Positions 44,770 through 53,433 of a stretch of DNA of 64,000 nucleotides are shown here, in pieces (position 1 is the first letter of the stretch; each line of letters begins with the position of its first letter). The DNA is taken from positions 868,001 through 932,000 of the forward strand of contig NZ_VTZS01000001.1 in the NCBI RefSeq assembly GCF_008367235.1. Direction: 5' to 3'. The notes beneath the pieces were generated by a model that saw only the letters and a program-made list of their open reading frames with translations, was not told where the DNA came from and did not search any database. Position numbers and translations under genes: made by a program. Source of the stretch: Pareuzebyella sediminis. Its GTDB lineage: Bacteria; Bacteroidota; Bacteroidia; Flavobacteriales; Flavobacteriaceae.

Positions 44770-45240
44770 ATGGGGTTACAACCTAAGAACTTTTTAAAAA
44801 CGCTTGCTTTACTGCACTTGGCCCTTTGTCTTGGGCTAGTAACTTTTGCATTAGGTACCTTTTGGAAAAATGGGAGTTTCCAGGCGGATTTGAACGATGG
44901 AAATATGTTGATTTACTTGGTACCCGTTCTAGGAGCTACAGCCTATTTTCTTAGCCAATATATTTATGGTAACCTGATTCGTCAAATAGGACCTGATGAT
45001 CCGCTCTCAGCCAAGTTGAAAAAATTTATGACAGCTGCCATCATTAAATACGCGGTGCTGGAAGGTGCTTCCTTTTTGGCATTTTTGTCCTATTTTTTTA
45101 GCGGCAACGCTATGTTTTTCGTTATCGGTCTGTTTTTGCTCATCTATCTCTACTTTCAGAAACCATCCAAAACCAAGGTGGTAAACCAATTACCCTTAAC
45201 CTTTGCAGAACAAAAACTATTTGATACTTTACCGGACTAA
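44770..45240 (+). CDS. Conserved hypothetical membrane protein
   Basis: A 156-residue protein with four membrane helices (LLHLALCLGLVTFALGTF, IYLVPVLGATAYFLSQYIY, IKYAVLEGASFLAFLSYFF, MFFVIGLFLLIYLYF) and a soluble C-terminus with LTFAEQKLFDTLPD. No enzymatic motif was found. I recognise it as a small lineage-specific membrane protein. It precedes the GDSL gene by 15 bases. Confidence 0.72.
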   Translation: MGLQPKNFLKTLALLHLALCLGLVTFALGTFWKNGSFQADLNDGNMLIYLVPVLGATAYFLSQYIYGNLIRQIGPDDPLSAKLKKFMTAAIIKYAVLEGASFLAFLSYFFSGNAMFFVIGLFLLIYLYFQKPSKTKVVNQLPLTFAEQKLFDTLPD

Positions 45241-45255
45241 AATATATGTAGCTAT

Positions 45256-45942
45256 ATGAAAATTCAACTAACCCTTCTCGCATTTATAATGGCATTCTTT
45301 TCGTTCAAAAACAGTAAGGCCCAAGATTGGCCAAATCTTAAACAGTTTCAAAAAGCCAATATGGCATTGGAGAAGCCCCAACCCGATGAAAACCGTGTGG
45401 TCTTCATGGGCAATTCGATCACCATCGGCTGGTTGAACTCCAGACCTGAATTTTTCGAGAACAAGCCCTATATCAATCGCGGTATTAGTGGGCAAACTAC
45501 CCCACAGATGCTTCTTAGATTTCGGCAAGATGTCATTGCCCTTCAGCCTAAAGTGGTAGTATTGTTGGCCGGAACGAACGATATTGCCGGAAATACGGGG
45601 CCCTCGAGCCTTGAAATGATTATGGACAACATCAAATCAATGGCAGAACTTGCCCGGGCAAATCAAATCAAGGTGGTGCTCTGTTCAACGCTTCCCGCCT
45701 TTGATTATCCTTGGAAACCGGGAGTGGAACCTGCGGAAAAAATTGTGAACTTGAATACAATGATAAAAGCATATGCCCAAAAGGAAGGATTTGTGTATCT
45801 CGATTATTTTTCAGCACTGGCAGATAGTCGCAACGGTCTTCCAAAGAAATATGCAAAAGATGGAGTGCATCCTACCGTCGAAGGGTACAAAGTAATGGAA
45901 CCCATGGTCGAAAAAGCAATTGACAAGGCCTTAACCCAATAG
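45256..45942 (+). CDS. Exported SGNH/GDSL-type hydrolase
   Basis: A 228-residue protein with a Sec signal (LTLLAFIMAFFSFKNSKA). Blocks: VFMGNSITIGW (Ser in GNSI), NRGISGQTTPQML, LLAGTNDIAGNT and DGVHPTVEGYKVM (Asp and His). The GNSI, GxxG and GTND arrangement resembles GDSL acetylxylan esterases or sialate/rhamnogalacturonan acetylesterases. It is followed by an exported Gfo/Idh gene after 18 bases, suggesting deacetylation and oxidation of the same sugar. Confidence 0.88.
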   Translation: MKIQLTLLAFIMAFFSFKNSKAQDWPNLKQFQKANMALEKPQPDENRVVFMGNSITIGWLNSRPEFFENKPYINRGISGQTTPQMLLRFRQDVIALQPKVVVLLAGTNDIAGNTGPSSLEMIMDNIKSMAELARANQIKVVLCSTLPAFDYPWKPGVEPAEKIVNLNTMIKAYAQKEGFVYLDYFSALADSRNGLPKKYAKDGVHPTVEGYKVMEPMVEKAIDKALTQ

Positions 45943-45960
45943 CACCTAAAAACTTTCAAA

Positions 45961-47091
45961 ATGAAGAATTTAACAGGCATTGTTCTCATAGTGCTACAGA
46001 TGGCTCTAGGTTGGTCACAGGAATCCGCCAGACCTTCCACGGTTGAGCCGCTACGTGTTGGTGTAGTCGGCCTGGTTCACGATCATGTAGGTTGGATCTT
46101 AGATCGTGGGAAAATGGGAGACATCGAGATTGTGGGCATCGTCGAGCCAAATAAAGAGTTGGCCAAGAGACGATTAAAACGTTATGGATATTCCATGGAT
46201 CTGGTTTATGATACTCTTGAAGAAATGGTGGAAGCCACCAAGCCCGAGGCCGTCAATGCCTTCAACAGTACATACGATCATTTGAAAACAGTGCAGTATT
46301 GCGCCCCGAGGGGCATTCATATAATGGTGGAGAAGCCACTGGCCGTTAGTTGGGAACATGTCAAAGAAATGGCTGCCTTGGCCAAAAAACACAATATTCA
46401 CCTGCTTACCAATTATGAGACCACTTGGTATGGAAGCAATCATAAGGCCTACTCGTTCATCAAATCGAAAAATGCCATCGGTGATACGCGTAGAATAATC
46501 TTTCATACAGGACATAAGGGACCGATTGAAATTGGTTGCACCCCGGAATTTTTAGCGTGGTTGACCGATCCTATTCTTAATGGAGCAGGAGCGTTGATGG
46601 ACTTCGGCTGTTACGGGGCAAACCTTACGACTTGGCTTATGGATGGCACCCCTCCGGAATCGGTTACTTGCCTTACCAAACAGATAAAGCCGGCGCTGTA
46701 TCCAAAAGTTGATGATGATGCCACGATTATTTTGAACTACCCTGAGGCCGAGGTTATCATCCAGGCCTCATGGAACTGGCCCCATAACGTTAAGGATATG
46801 GAAGTATACGGCACGACCGGTTTCATCAAATGTAAGAATGGCACCAATATGGAAATAATGACCGATGAAAAGAAAGGAATGTCAGAAATAAAGGCCGACC
46901 CCTTGGCCAAAGGGTATGATGATCCTTTTGCCTTATTTCAAAAGGTCGTAAAAGAAGATTATAAGATTCACCCTAACGACCCTACAGCCCTTGAAAATAA
47001 TATTCTAGTAGTTCAAATTCTCGAAGCGGCCAAAGAATCGGCCAAAACAGGGCAAACCATACTATGGAAAGAGATGTACCCTTCGCAATAA
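45961..47091 (+). CDS. Sec-exported Gfo/Idh/MocA oxidoreductase
   Basis: A 376-residue protein with a Sec-type signal peptide (GIVLIVLQMALGWSQ) and no twin arginine. The fold motifs are VGVVGLVHDHVGWIL (a variant of the GxGxxG loop), HIMVEKPLAVSWEH and GALMDFGCYGANLTTWLM. Exported enzymes of this family usually leave through Tat with bound NADP, so a Sec signal is unusual; either it folds without tight cofactor or the signal anchors it in the membrane. Shares the transcript with the upstream GDSL gene. Confidence 0.84.
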   Translation: MKNLTGIVLIVLQMALGWSQESARPSTVEPLRVGVVGLVHDHVGWILDRGKMGDIEIVGIVEPNKELAKRRLKRYGYSMDLVYDTLEEMVEATKPEAVNAFNSTYDHLKTVQYCAPRGIHIMVEKPLAVSWEHVKEMAALAKKHNIHLLTNYETTWYGSNHKAYSFIKSKNAIGDTRRIIFHTGHKGPIEIGCTPEFLAWLTDPILNGAGALMDFGCYGANLTTWLMDGTPPESVTCLTKQIKPALYPKVDDDATIILNYPEAEVIIQASWNWPHNVKDMEVYGTTGFIKCKNGTNMEIMTDEKKGMSEIKADPLAKGYDDPFALFQKVVKEDYKIHPNDPTALENNILVVQILEAAKESAKTGQTILWKEMYPSQ

Positions 47092-47283
47092 TTCAGTACT
47101 TGACAAAAATAGAAACAACCGAAAAACTGAGGGTTTCAGATAGCACCTTAAAAGAAGAATAGAAAAGAACCGACCTCCATTGTTGCTAACGAACGCCTCA
47201 TAAAACCCTTTTTTTCGGAAAGGTGCATAGTTCAAACCTCAATTTTCTTTCTATATTCAACTTTTGTAACTAATAGATAGCAA

Positions 47284-49008
47284 ATGTCATTAACAGATAC
47301 GGCTACAATATCAGAGAAGCGACCTGATTCCGAGCAGGAAAAATGGGACACGATAATTATAGGTTCAGGAGTAGGTGGGTTGGCCACTGCTATCTGCCTA
47401 GCCCGATCCGGCCAGAAAGTTTTGGTGCTTGAACAACATGATGTACCTGGTGGTTGGTGCCATAGCTTTTACCTGAACGGACATCGCTTTACGCCCGGCG
47501 TTCATTATTTAGGTCTTTTGGGCGAAGGTGAACCCACCAACGATCTGTATCGCGGATTAGGTATAGCCAACGACTTGGTTTTCTTCAGGATGAATCCAGA
47601 GGCCTACGAACATGTGTATATCGGCGAAAACCATTTTGATTTTCCCGCTAGTTATGAAAAATTGATTGAAAGGCTTTCGCAGAGGTTCCCAAGGGAAAAG
47701 AAGCGCATCGAGACCTATCTGAACTTGATACGCAAAGTGAGCGAAGAACTCTATTCCCTACCTTATATCAAGGGTTTCTGGCAAAAATTGACCCTGCCCT
47801 ATCGCACCAGGCACTTTGGTAAATATGGAATGTTCAGCCTCCAAAGGGTTATCAAATGGCATATAAAAGATCGACTACTTCGCAATATCTTGAATGTACA
47901 ATGTGGTGACCACGGGGTGTCTCCGAAAAAAGTACCCTTCGTTTTACATAGTGCGACTATGTACCACTATTTACAAGGAGGTTATTACCCTATGGGGGGT
48001 GGAGGAGCCTTGGTCAAGGCCATGACGAATGTCATTAAACGATTTAATGGGGTTATTCGCACAAAGGAAGCCGTGCAGCTAATAATATTGGATGGTGATC
48101 ATAAAAAACGAGCTGTTGGTGTGGTTCTTCAAAACGGCACGCATATATATGCTGATCGAATCGTCTCGAATGTAGATGTCGGTATTACGTATAATACATT
48201 GGTAGGCACTCAAAACCTGAGTGCCAAACTCCAGAAAAAATTAGAGAACACTACCTATTCATGTACTTCCTTAATGTTATTTCTGACGGTGGATATGGAT
48301 TTACGGAAGGCGGGTATGGATTCTGGTAATATATGGATGATGCCCAATCGTGATACGGCCGATATTTACGAAGGGATATCGAAAAACGACATTTCCAAGG
48401 GTGAGGCCTTCGAAGCGATGTTCATCAGTTGTACTACCCTTAAAGACCCTACCAGTTTTGATGGAAAACATCACACGCTAGAGGTGATAACCTACATTGA
48501 TTACAAGGCATTCGAAAAGTTCGCCGATAAACACGAGGCCCGTTCGCCCGAATACCTCGAATTCAAGGAAGTCTTGACCCAAAAAATGCTCAAAGGACTC
48601 GAAAAAGTAATACCTGGTATTACCTCACATATTGTACATTGCGAATTAGGAACTCCGTTAACCAATGAATTCTATATCAATACTACTAGAGGAAATGTAT
48701 ATGGTACCGAAAAAAGCCTCCGCCATATCGGCCCTTTCGCCTATCGTGCAAAAAGTGAAATCGAAAACCTATACCTATGCGGCGCCAGTATCCTTTCCCA
48801 TGGCGTAGCAGGTGCCTCCCATTCTGGAGTAGAAACAGCCGCCCAAATTCTGGGTTGTACTTCGGACGAGCTTAAATCTCCAGCAGAAGATCAAAAGCTT
48901 AGAATTTATGAGGCCGAAGATAGCAGCGATTATCCCGAATGGATATTGAATAAAATAAAAGTACGTCACAAAAAAAGCTCCCCTAGAGCTTTAAGTAAAA
49001 CTTCTTAA
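47284..49008 (+). CDS. RetSat/CrtI-like FAD oxidoreductase
   Basis: A 574-residue flavoprotein. The FAD motif is IIGSGVGGLATAICLARSGQKVLVLEQ (residues about 25-52) followed by DVPGGWC, and the C-terminal LYLCGASILSHGVAGASHSG is the second FAD segment. Order and length fit phytoene desaturase/all-trans-retinol 13,14-reductase relatives. No carotenoid biosynthesis genes are nearby, so the substrate is open (a polyunsaturated isoprenoid or quinone side chain is possible). No signal peptide. Confidence 0.86.
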   Translation: MSLTDTATISEKRPDSEQEKWDTIIIGSGVGGLATAICLARSGQKVLVLEQHDVPGGWCHSFYLNGHRFTPGVHYLGLLGEGEPTNDLYRGLGIANDLVFFRMNPEAYEHVYIGENHFDFPASYEKLIERLSQRFPREKKRIETYLNLIRKVSEELYSLPYIKGFWQKLTLPYRTRHFGKYGMFSLQRVIKWHIKDRLLRNILNVQCGDHGVSPKKVPFVLHSATMYHYLQGGYYPMGGGGALVKAMTNVIKRFNGVIRTKEAVQLIILDGDHKKRAVGVVLQNGTHIYADRIVSNVDVGITYNTLVGTQNLSAKLQKKLENTTYSCTSLMLFLTVDMDLRKAGMDSGNIWMMPNRDTADIYEGISKNDISKGEAFEAMFISCTTLKDPTSFDGKHHTLEVITYIDYKAFEKFADKHEARSPEYLEFKEVLTQKMLKGLEKVIPGITSHIVHCELGTPLTNEFYINTTRGNVYGTEKSLRHIGPFAYRAKSEIENLYLCGASILSHGVAGASHSGVETAAQILGCTSDELKSPAEDQKLRIYEAEDSSDYPEWILNKIKVRHKKSSPRALSKTS

Positions 49009-49031
49009 TTCAGAAATCAGTAAAGGATATA

Positions 49032-50480
49032 ATGAAAAATCGCATTGCCATCTTCGCCATTCTTTGGGCCGTGACAGCCTGTAAAGAGATAAAAAAGGAA
49101 GAAAAACTCTCCGAGCACATCAAGCCTAACATTGTGTACATATTGGCCGACGACTTAGGCTATGGAGATTTAAGCTTTACCGGTCAAACTAAATTCGAAA
49201 CCCCCAATATCGACAGGCTGGCCCGACAAGGCTTGTTTTTTACCCAGCACTACTCCGGGGCAACGGTTTGTGCCCCTTCCCGTTCGGCCCTGATGACAGG
49301 GCTACACACGGGGCATACTCCCGTTCGCGGCAATAAAGAGGTTCAGCCTGAAGGCCAATGGCCCCTTCCTGCAGAGACCATAACCTTGGCGGAGAGACTA
49401 CAGCAAAAAGGGTACACCACAGGGGCTTTTGGAAAGTGGGGACTTGGATATCCTGGTTCTGAAGGCGATCCTTTAAATCAAGGCTTTGATCGATTTTATG
49501 GCTATAATTGTCAACGTCTTGGACACAATTATTACCCTTATTATTTATGGGATAATGACAAGAAACAGGATTTGAAAGAAAACGAAGGTCTGAAAAAGGG
49601 CCAATATGCCCCCTTACTGATTCACGAACAGGCACTATCTTTTATCGAGACCTACAAAGAAAGGCCTTTTTTTCTCTACTATCCCAGTATAATTCCACAT
49701 GCTGAATTGGTCGCCCCGAAGAAATATATGGACCAATACCAAGGGGAATTCGAACCTGAAAAACCCTTTGAAGGTAAAGACGGTGGTGAAGGATATCGAC
49801 AAGGGCCTTACGAATCTCAGGAAAACCCCCATGCCGCCTTTGCGGCAATGGTCACCTTGTTGGATGACCAGGTGGGAGAAATTATGTCAAAACTTGATGA
49901 GCTGGGGCTTGCAGAAAACACTTTGGTAATTTTCACTTCTGATAACGGTCCTCATTTGGAAGGGGGCGCAGACCCTGATTATTTTGATAGCAACGGACCT
50001 TTTAGAGGATACAAAAGGGATTTGTACGAAGGAGGTATCCACGTTCCGATGATAGCCCGATGGAAAGGAAAAATTAAAGAAAATAGTAAAACCAACCATG
50101 TATCCGCTTTTTGGGACATAATGCCTACCCTTCTAGACGCCGTTGACGGTGAGTCGGGAGTAAATGGGGACGGCATCTCTTTTTTACCTACTCTTTTAGG
50201 TAGGGGAAATCAAGCCGAGCATAAAAGCTTGTACTGGGAGTTTCACGAAAAAGGAGGGCGACAAGCCCTTAGAAAAGGTGATTGGAAGTTGGTTCGCTAT
50301 AATGTCGACAAAAACGGTCCTTATGAGCTTTATGATTTAAGCAATGATCCGGGCGAAACAAAAGATCTTGCTCGGCAAATGCCCGATAAGGTCTCAGAAT
50401 TATCGAAGATTCTTGAATCTAGTAGGACACCTTCCGAGATTTTCCAATTCGGGCAAAATGCCTACCAAGCTGAACCCTGA
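49032..50480 (+). CDS. Sulfatase (formylglycine type), lipoprotein
   Basis: A 482-residue type I sulfatase with lipobox AVTAC (Cys17). Metal residues in ILADDLGYGD (Asp40, Asp41) and the maturation motif C80-A-P-S-R with TG following, where Cys80 becomes formylglycine, are present; FTSDNGPHLEGG gives the remaining metal ligands. It would remove sulfate from a sulfated sugar or polysaccharide at the cell surface. It lies 23 bases after the RetSat-like gene and is convergent with the KduD-like SDR; the sulfatase-maturing enzyme is not in the window. Confidence 0.92.
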   Translation: MKNRIAIFAILWAVTACKEIKKEEKLSEHIKPNIVYILADDLGYGDLSFTGQTKFETPNIDRLARQGLFFTQHYSGATVCAPSRSALMTGLHTGHTPVRGNKEVQPEGQWPLPAETITLAERLQQKGYTTGAFGKWGLGYPGSEGDPLNQGFDRFYGYNCQRLGHNYYPYYLWDNDKKQDLKENEGLKKGQYAPLLIHEQALSFIETYKERPFFLYYPSIIPHAELVAPKKYMDQYQGEFEPEKPFEGKDGGEGYRQGPYESQENPHAAFAAMVTLLDDQVGEIMSKLDELGLAENTLVIFTSDNGPHLEGGADPDYFDSNGPFRGYKRDLYEGGIHVPMIARWKGKIKENSKTNHVSAFWDIMPTLLDAVDGESGVNGDGISFLPTLLGRGNQAEHKSLYWEFHEKGGRQALRKGDWKLVRYNVDKNGPYELYDLSNDPGETKDLARQMPDKVSELSKILESSRTPSEIFQFGQNAYQAEP

Positions 50481-50527
50481 ACAAATAGGTATCTATTCGG
50501 TAAAAGAAAGTAGACCATCAACGGTAC

Positions 50528-51298
50528 TTAACGTCCCATCCACCCCCCGTCGACCAGCATGACTTGGCCGTTCATATACCTTGAGGCTGCCGAGCATAAA
50601 AAAACAATAGGGCCCTTAAAATCATCGGGCTGCCCCCATCTCCCAGCGGGTATTCGAGCAAGAATTGATTCGGAACGCTCCGGATTATTGCGCAAAGCCT
50701 CTGTATTATCCGTACTGATATAACCAGGTGCAATCGCATTGACATTAACACCTTTTCCTGCCCATTCATTGGAAAAAGCCATGGTCATCTGACCCACCGC
50801 CCCTTTGCTTGCGGCATAGCCTGGCACGGTGATACCTCCCTGAAAGGTCAAGAGGGAAGCCGTGAAAACAATTTTGCCATCGCCCCTTGCTACCATCTCC
50901 TTTCCGATTTCACGAGTAATTATGAACTGGGCGGTCTGATTAATCTCGATCACCTTGTCCCAATACTCGTCGGAGTGCTCAACAGCAGGGGCCCGTAATA
51001 TTGTTCCGGCATTATTCACTAAAATGTCGATTTGTGGAAAATCGTCCTTCACTTGGTTGATAAATGCATATAAAGAATCCCTTTTTCCAAAATCGCAAGT
51101 ATAGGCCTTAAATTTTCTTCCTAGGCCTTCTACCTCCTGCTCCACCATACTTCCATGCTTTTCCAAAGTAGCACTTACCCCAATGATATCGGCTCCTGCT
51201 TCGGCTAGGCCTAAGGCCATAGCTTTTCCAATACCTCTTTTACAACCTGTTACCAGTGCGGTTTTTCCCTTTAGACTAAATTGATTCAGTATATTCAT
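50528..51298 (-). CDS. KduD-like SDR dehydrogenase
   Basis: A 256-residue short-chain dehydrogenase. ALVTGCKRGIG is the NAD loop, LVNNAG the structural motif, TASLLTFQGG...GYAASKGA the Ser-Tyr-Lys active site, and IAPGYISTDNTEALR the substrate loop, all close to 2-deoxy-D-gluconate 3-dehydrogenase KduD. In a fucose pathway a similar SDR is the 2-keto-3-deoxy-L-fuconate dehydrogenase, a plausible role. Last gene in the three-gene minus-strand unit; 83 bases after the zinc ADH. Confidence 0.85.
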   Translation of the reverse strand: MNILNQFSLKGKTALVTGCKRGIGKAMALGLAEAGADIIGVSATLEKHGSMVEQEVEGLGRKFKAYTCDFGKRDSLYAFINQVKDDFPQIDILVNNAGTILRAPAVEHSDEYWDKVIEINQTAQFIITREIGKEMVARGDGKIVFTASLLTFQGGITVPGYAASKGAVGQMTMAFSNEWAGKGVNVNAIAPGYISTDNTEALRNNPERSESILARIPAGRWGQPDDFKGPIVFLCSAASRYMNGQVMLVDGGWMGR

Positions 51299-51381
51299 CT
51301 TTTGTGTTAAATATGGTTTGATTTTTTAAAATTTGCGGTATCGTGAAATCATCGTGCCCCCTAAAATCGGTCGCGGTTATG

Positions 51382-52398
51382 TTATAACTGACAATCCATA
51401 AGTATTTTCATGCCGTCGGGGTTTTGATCGATATTCTCAAAAACTTTTTGAATATTACTCAGAGGCTGCACATCGGTAATCATGTTTTCGAAAGGTAGCT
51501 CGTTGGCAGTTATTAGAGTAATGGCCCTCTCATAATCCTCCCTTTCATATACACGGGCACCAATCAGCTTTAATTCTTTCCAGAAAAATTTAAAGAGGTC
51601 TACCTCTCTTTTCTGGCCGTGAATAGCCACCATAAGAATTCTTCCTCGAATTCCGGCGACTTCCGTCATCATGTCCAGTGCGGGTTGAACCCCCGCGACT
51701 TCGAACACGACATCAGCCCGACGACCTTCCGTTTTTTCTTTGACATATTCGACGAAATCTACCTTTGTCGGGTTTATAGCGTTCAGACCAAGCTCCTTCG
51801 CTTTGAGTATTCTTTTTTCATTTACTTCAGAAACAATCACACGTGCACCGGCATGCTTGGCCACCATCGCTACTAGAAGCCCAATGGGCCCTCCTCCTAT
51901 TACAACCGCCGTTTCGCCAGATTTAAGGCCACTTAGACGTACATCATGAACCGCTACAGATAGGGGTTCTATTAAAGCCGCCAACTTCAAATCGGTCTCC
52001 CCTTTGAGTTTATGAAGCGTAAAAGCCGGCACGTTCCAATATTGTTGCATGGAACCTGGACTATCAATTCCGATGAACTTTAGATTTTCGCAGATATGGT
52101 TAAAACCTTTGTCGGATGGTTGTGCCCCCCTATCATCTAATGGGCGAACAACTACCTTATCACCGACGGCGTATCCGCTTACCTCTTCCCCTACAGCATC
52201 TACAGTACCGGACATTTCGTGGCCAATGGTCATTGGTATGGGTACTCTTTTATCCATCATGCCATGATATATATGAACATCGGTACCACAAACCCCTGTG
52301 TAAGCGACCTTTATTCTCACCTCGTCTGCTCGTGGCTTTTCCATCTGCCTTTCGACAATTGAAAATGTTTTATTACCGGTATATAGGGTAGCTCTCAA
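51382..52398 (-). CDS. Zinc-type alcohol dehydrogenase lacking the structural-zinc cysteines
   Basis: A 338-residue medium-chain dehydrogenase starting with TTG (MRATLYTGNK, family N-terminus); an ATG five bases upstream opens only two codons in another frame. Catalytic residues are in YTGVCGTDVH, TIGHEMSG and ALIEPLSV; VVIGGGPIGLLVAMVAK binds NAD. The usual structural-zinc loop CxxCxxCx7C is replaced by PLDDRGAQPSDKGFNHICEN, keeping only one cysteine. Relatives oxidise sugar acids or polyols (sorbitol, threonine, galactonate). Middle gene of the PhyH-ADH-SDR unit. Confidence 0.87.
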   Translation of the reverse strand: MRATLYTGNKTFSIVERQMEKPRADEVRIKVAYTGVCGTDVHIYHGMMDKRVPIPMTIGHEMSGTVDAVGEEVSGYAVGDKVVVRPLDDRGAQPSDKGFNHICENLKFIGIDSPGSMQQYWNVPAFTLHKLKGETDLKLAALIEPLSVAVHDVRLSGLKSGETAVVIGGGPIGLLVAMVAKHAGARVIVSEVNEKRILKAKELGLNAINPTKVDFVEYVKEKTEGRRADVVFEVAGVQPALDMMTEVAGIRGRILMVAIHGQKREVDLFKFFWKELKLIGARVYEREDYERAITLITANELPFENMITDVQPLSNIQKVFENIDQNPDGMKILMDCQL

Positions 52399-52487
52399 AG
52401 CATTTCAATTTTAAGGATTACAAGAATAGTATTTATAACCGTGTTACACAAAATCAAGGCTTCGGTTTTTTAAAATTTGAAGAAAGT

Positions 52488-53372
52488 CTATAAGCCCTCA
52501 AAAAGCAACGGAAAAAATTTCCCGCCCATTTTTTCCCCTTTGGAAATGGGAGGTACACCCGCCAAAAGTTGTTCATCGGTATTACTCACGGTTCCGTCAG
52601 CAAATACGTTAAGTACAAAAGCACGTCTACTCATTTCCGATTTATTTTCGTAAGAACCGTGTACCATCAACGGATGATGAAACGTAGCATAGCCCTTTTT
52701 GAGCTCAATGGCAACCGGATGACGGAACTGTTCCTTTTGTGCATCGCTCAGAGCACTGAACAACCCGTTCATATCACCTGCCAAGTTTGGGGCGTCGAGC
52801 AAGCCCCATCTATGACTTTTGGGAATATAATGAAGACAGCCATTTTCCGTAGTGGCGTCGTCCAGACCGCACCAACAAGTTAAGTGCTGCATGGCGATCG
52901 TACGGGTCCAATACGAGTAATCTTGATGCCAAGCCACTACCCCACCGTGTTTGGAAGGCTTGCAGAACAACTGATCATGCCAGAAACGTACCGGCCTATC
53001 TTCAAGAAGTTGATAGGCGGCCATTACGAATGCAGGGTTCCAAAGTACATCATGAAAACCTTTTGTAATTCTCCAATGGCCCAATGAATGGAATAGAACA
53101 GCATCCGGATCTTCCGATTCATTACTGTGAAATTCATAGAACAGGTCATGTGCCGGGTGTGAAGGGTCTAAAATTTCATCAAGCTCATTTCGCAATACCT
53201 CAATTTGATGATCCTCCAGCAGTTTAATGCCCGATACATATCCCTGCTCATGAAAATGAGCCACTTGATCATCGGTTAATCGATACTGATTCCACTGATC
53301 TTCAGATTTGGGCCATACAAACAAATCGGAAATTAGGCCGTGCCGGTTTGCTAAATCAAGAGCATTTGCCAT
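52488..53372 (-). CDS. Phytanoyl-CoA dioxygenase (PhyH) family protein
   Basis: A 294-residue Fe(II)/2-oxoglutarate dioxygenase. The metal triad is seen as WHQDYSYWTRT (His, Asp) and HHPLMVHGSY (distal His), and an RRAFVLNVF Arg could bind 2-oxoglutarate. The N-terminal VAHFHEQGYVSGIKLL helix is typical of the PhyH family. First gene of the minus unit, 61 bases from the divergent fucose cluster. In such company it may hydroxylate or demethylate a sugar derivative, but that is inferred; fatty-acid substrates are not suggested by neighbours. Confidence 0.86.
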   Translation of the reverse strand: MANALDLANRHGLISDLFVWPKSEDQWNQYRLTDDQVAHFHEQGYVSGIKLLEDHQIEVLRNELDEILDPSHPAHDLFYEFHSNESEDPDAVLFHSLGHWRITKGFHDVLWNPAFVMAAYQLLEDRPVRFWHDQLFCKPSKHGGVVAWHQDYSYWTRTIAMQHLTCWCGLDDATTENGCLHYIPKSHRWGLLDAPNLAGDMNGLFSALSDAQKEQFRHPVAIELKKGYATFHHPLMVHGSYENKSEMSRRAFVLNVFADGTVSNTDEQLLAGVPPISKGEKMGGKFFPLLFEGL

Positions 53373-53433
53373 TCTTATTAATTTTATATCATTTCCTCAA
53401 ATTTAGCAATTCAAAATTGTATTTTTAGCACCT

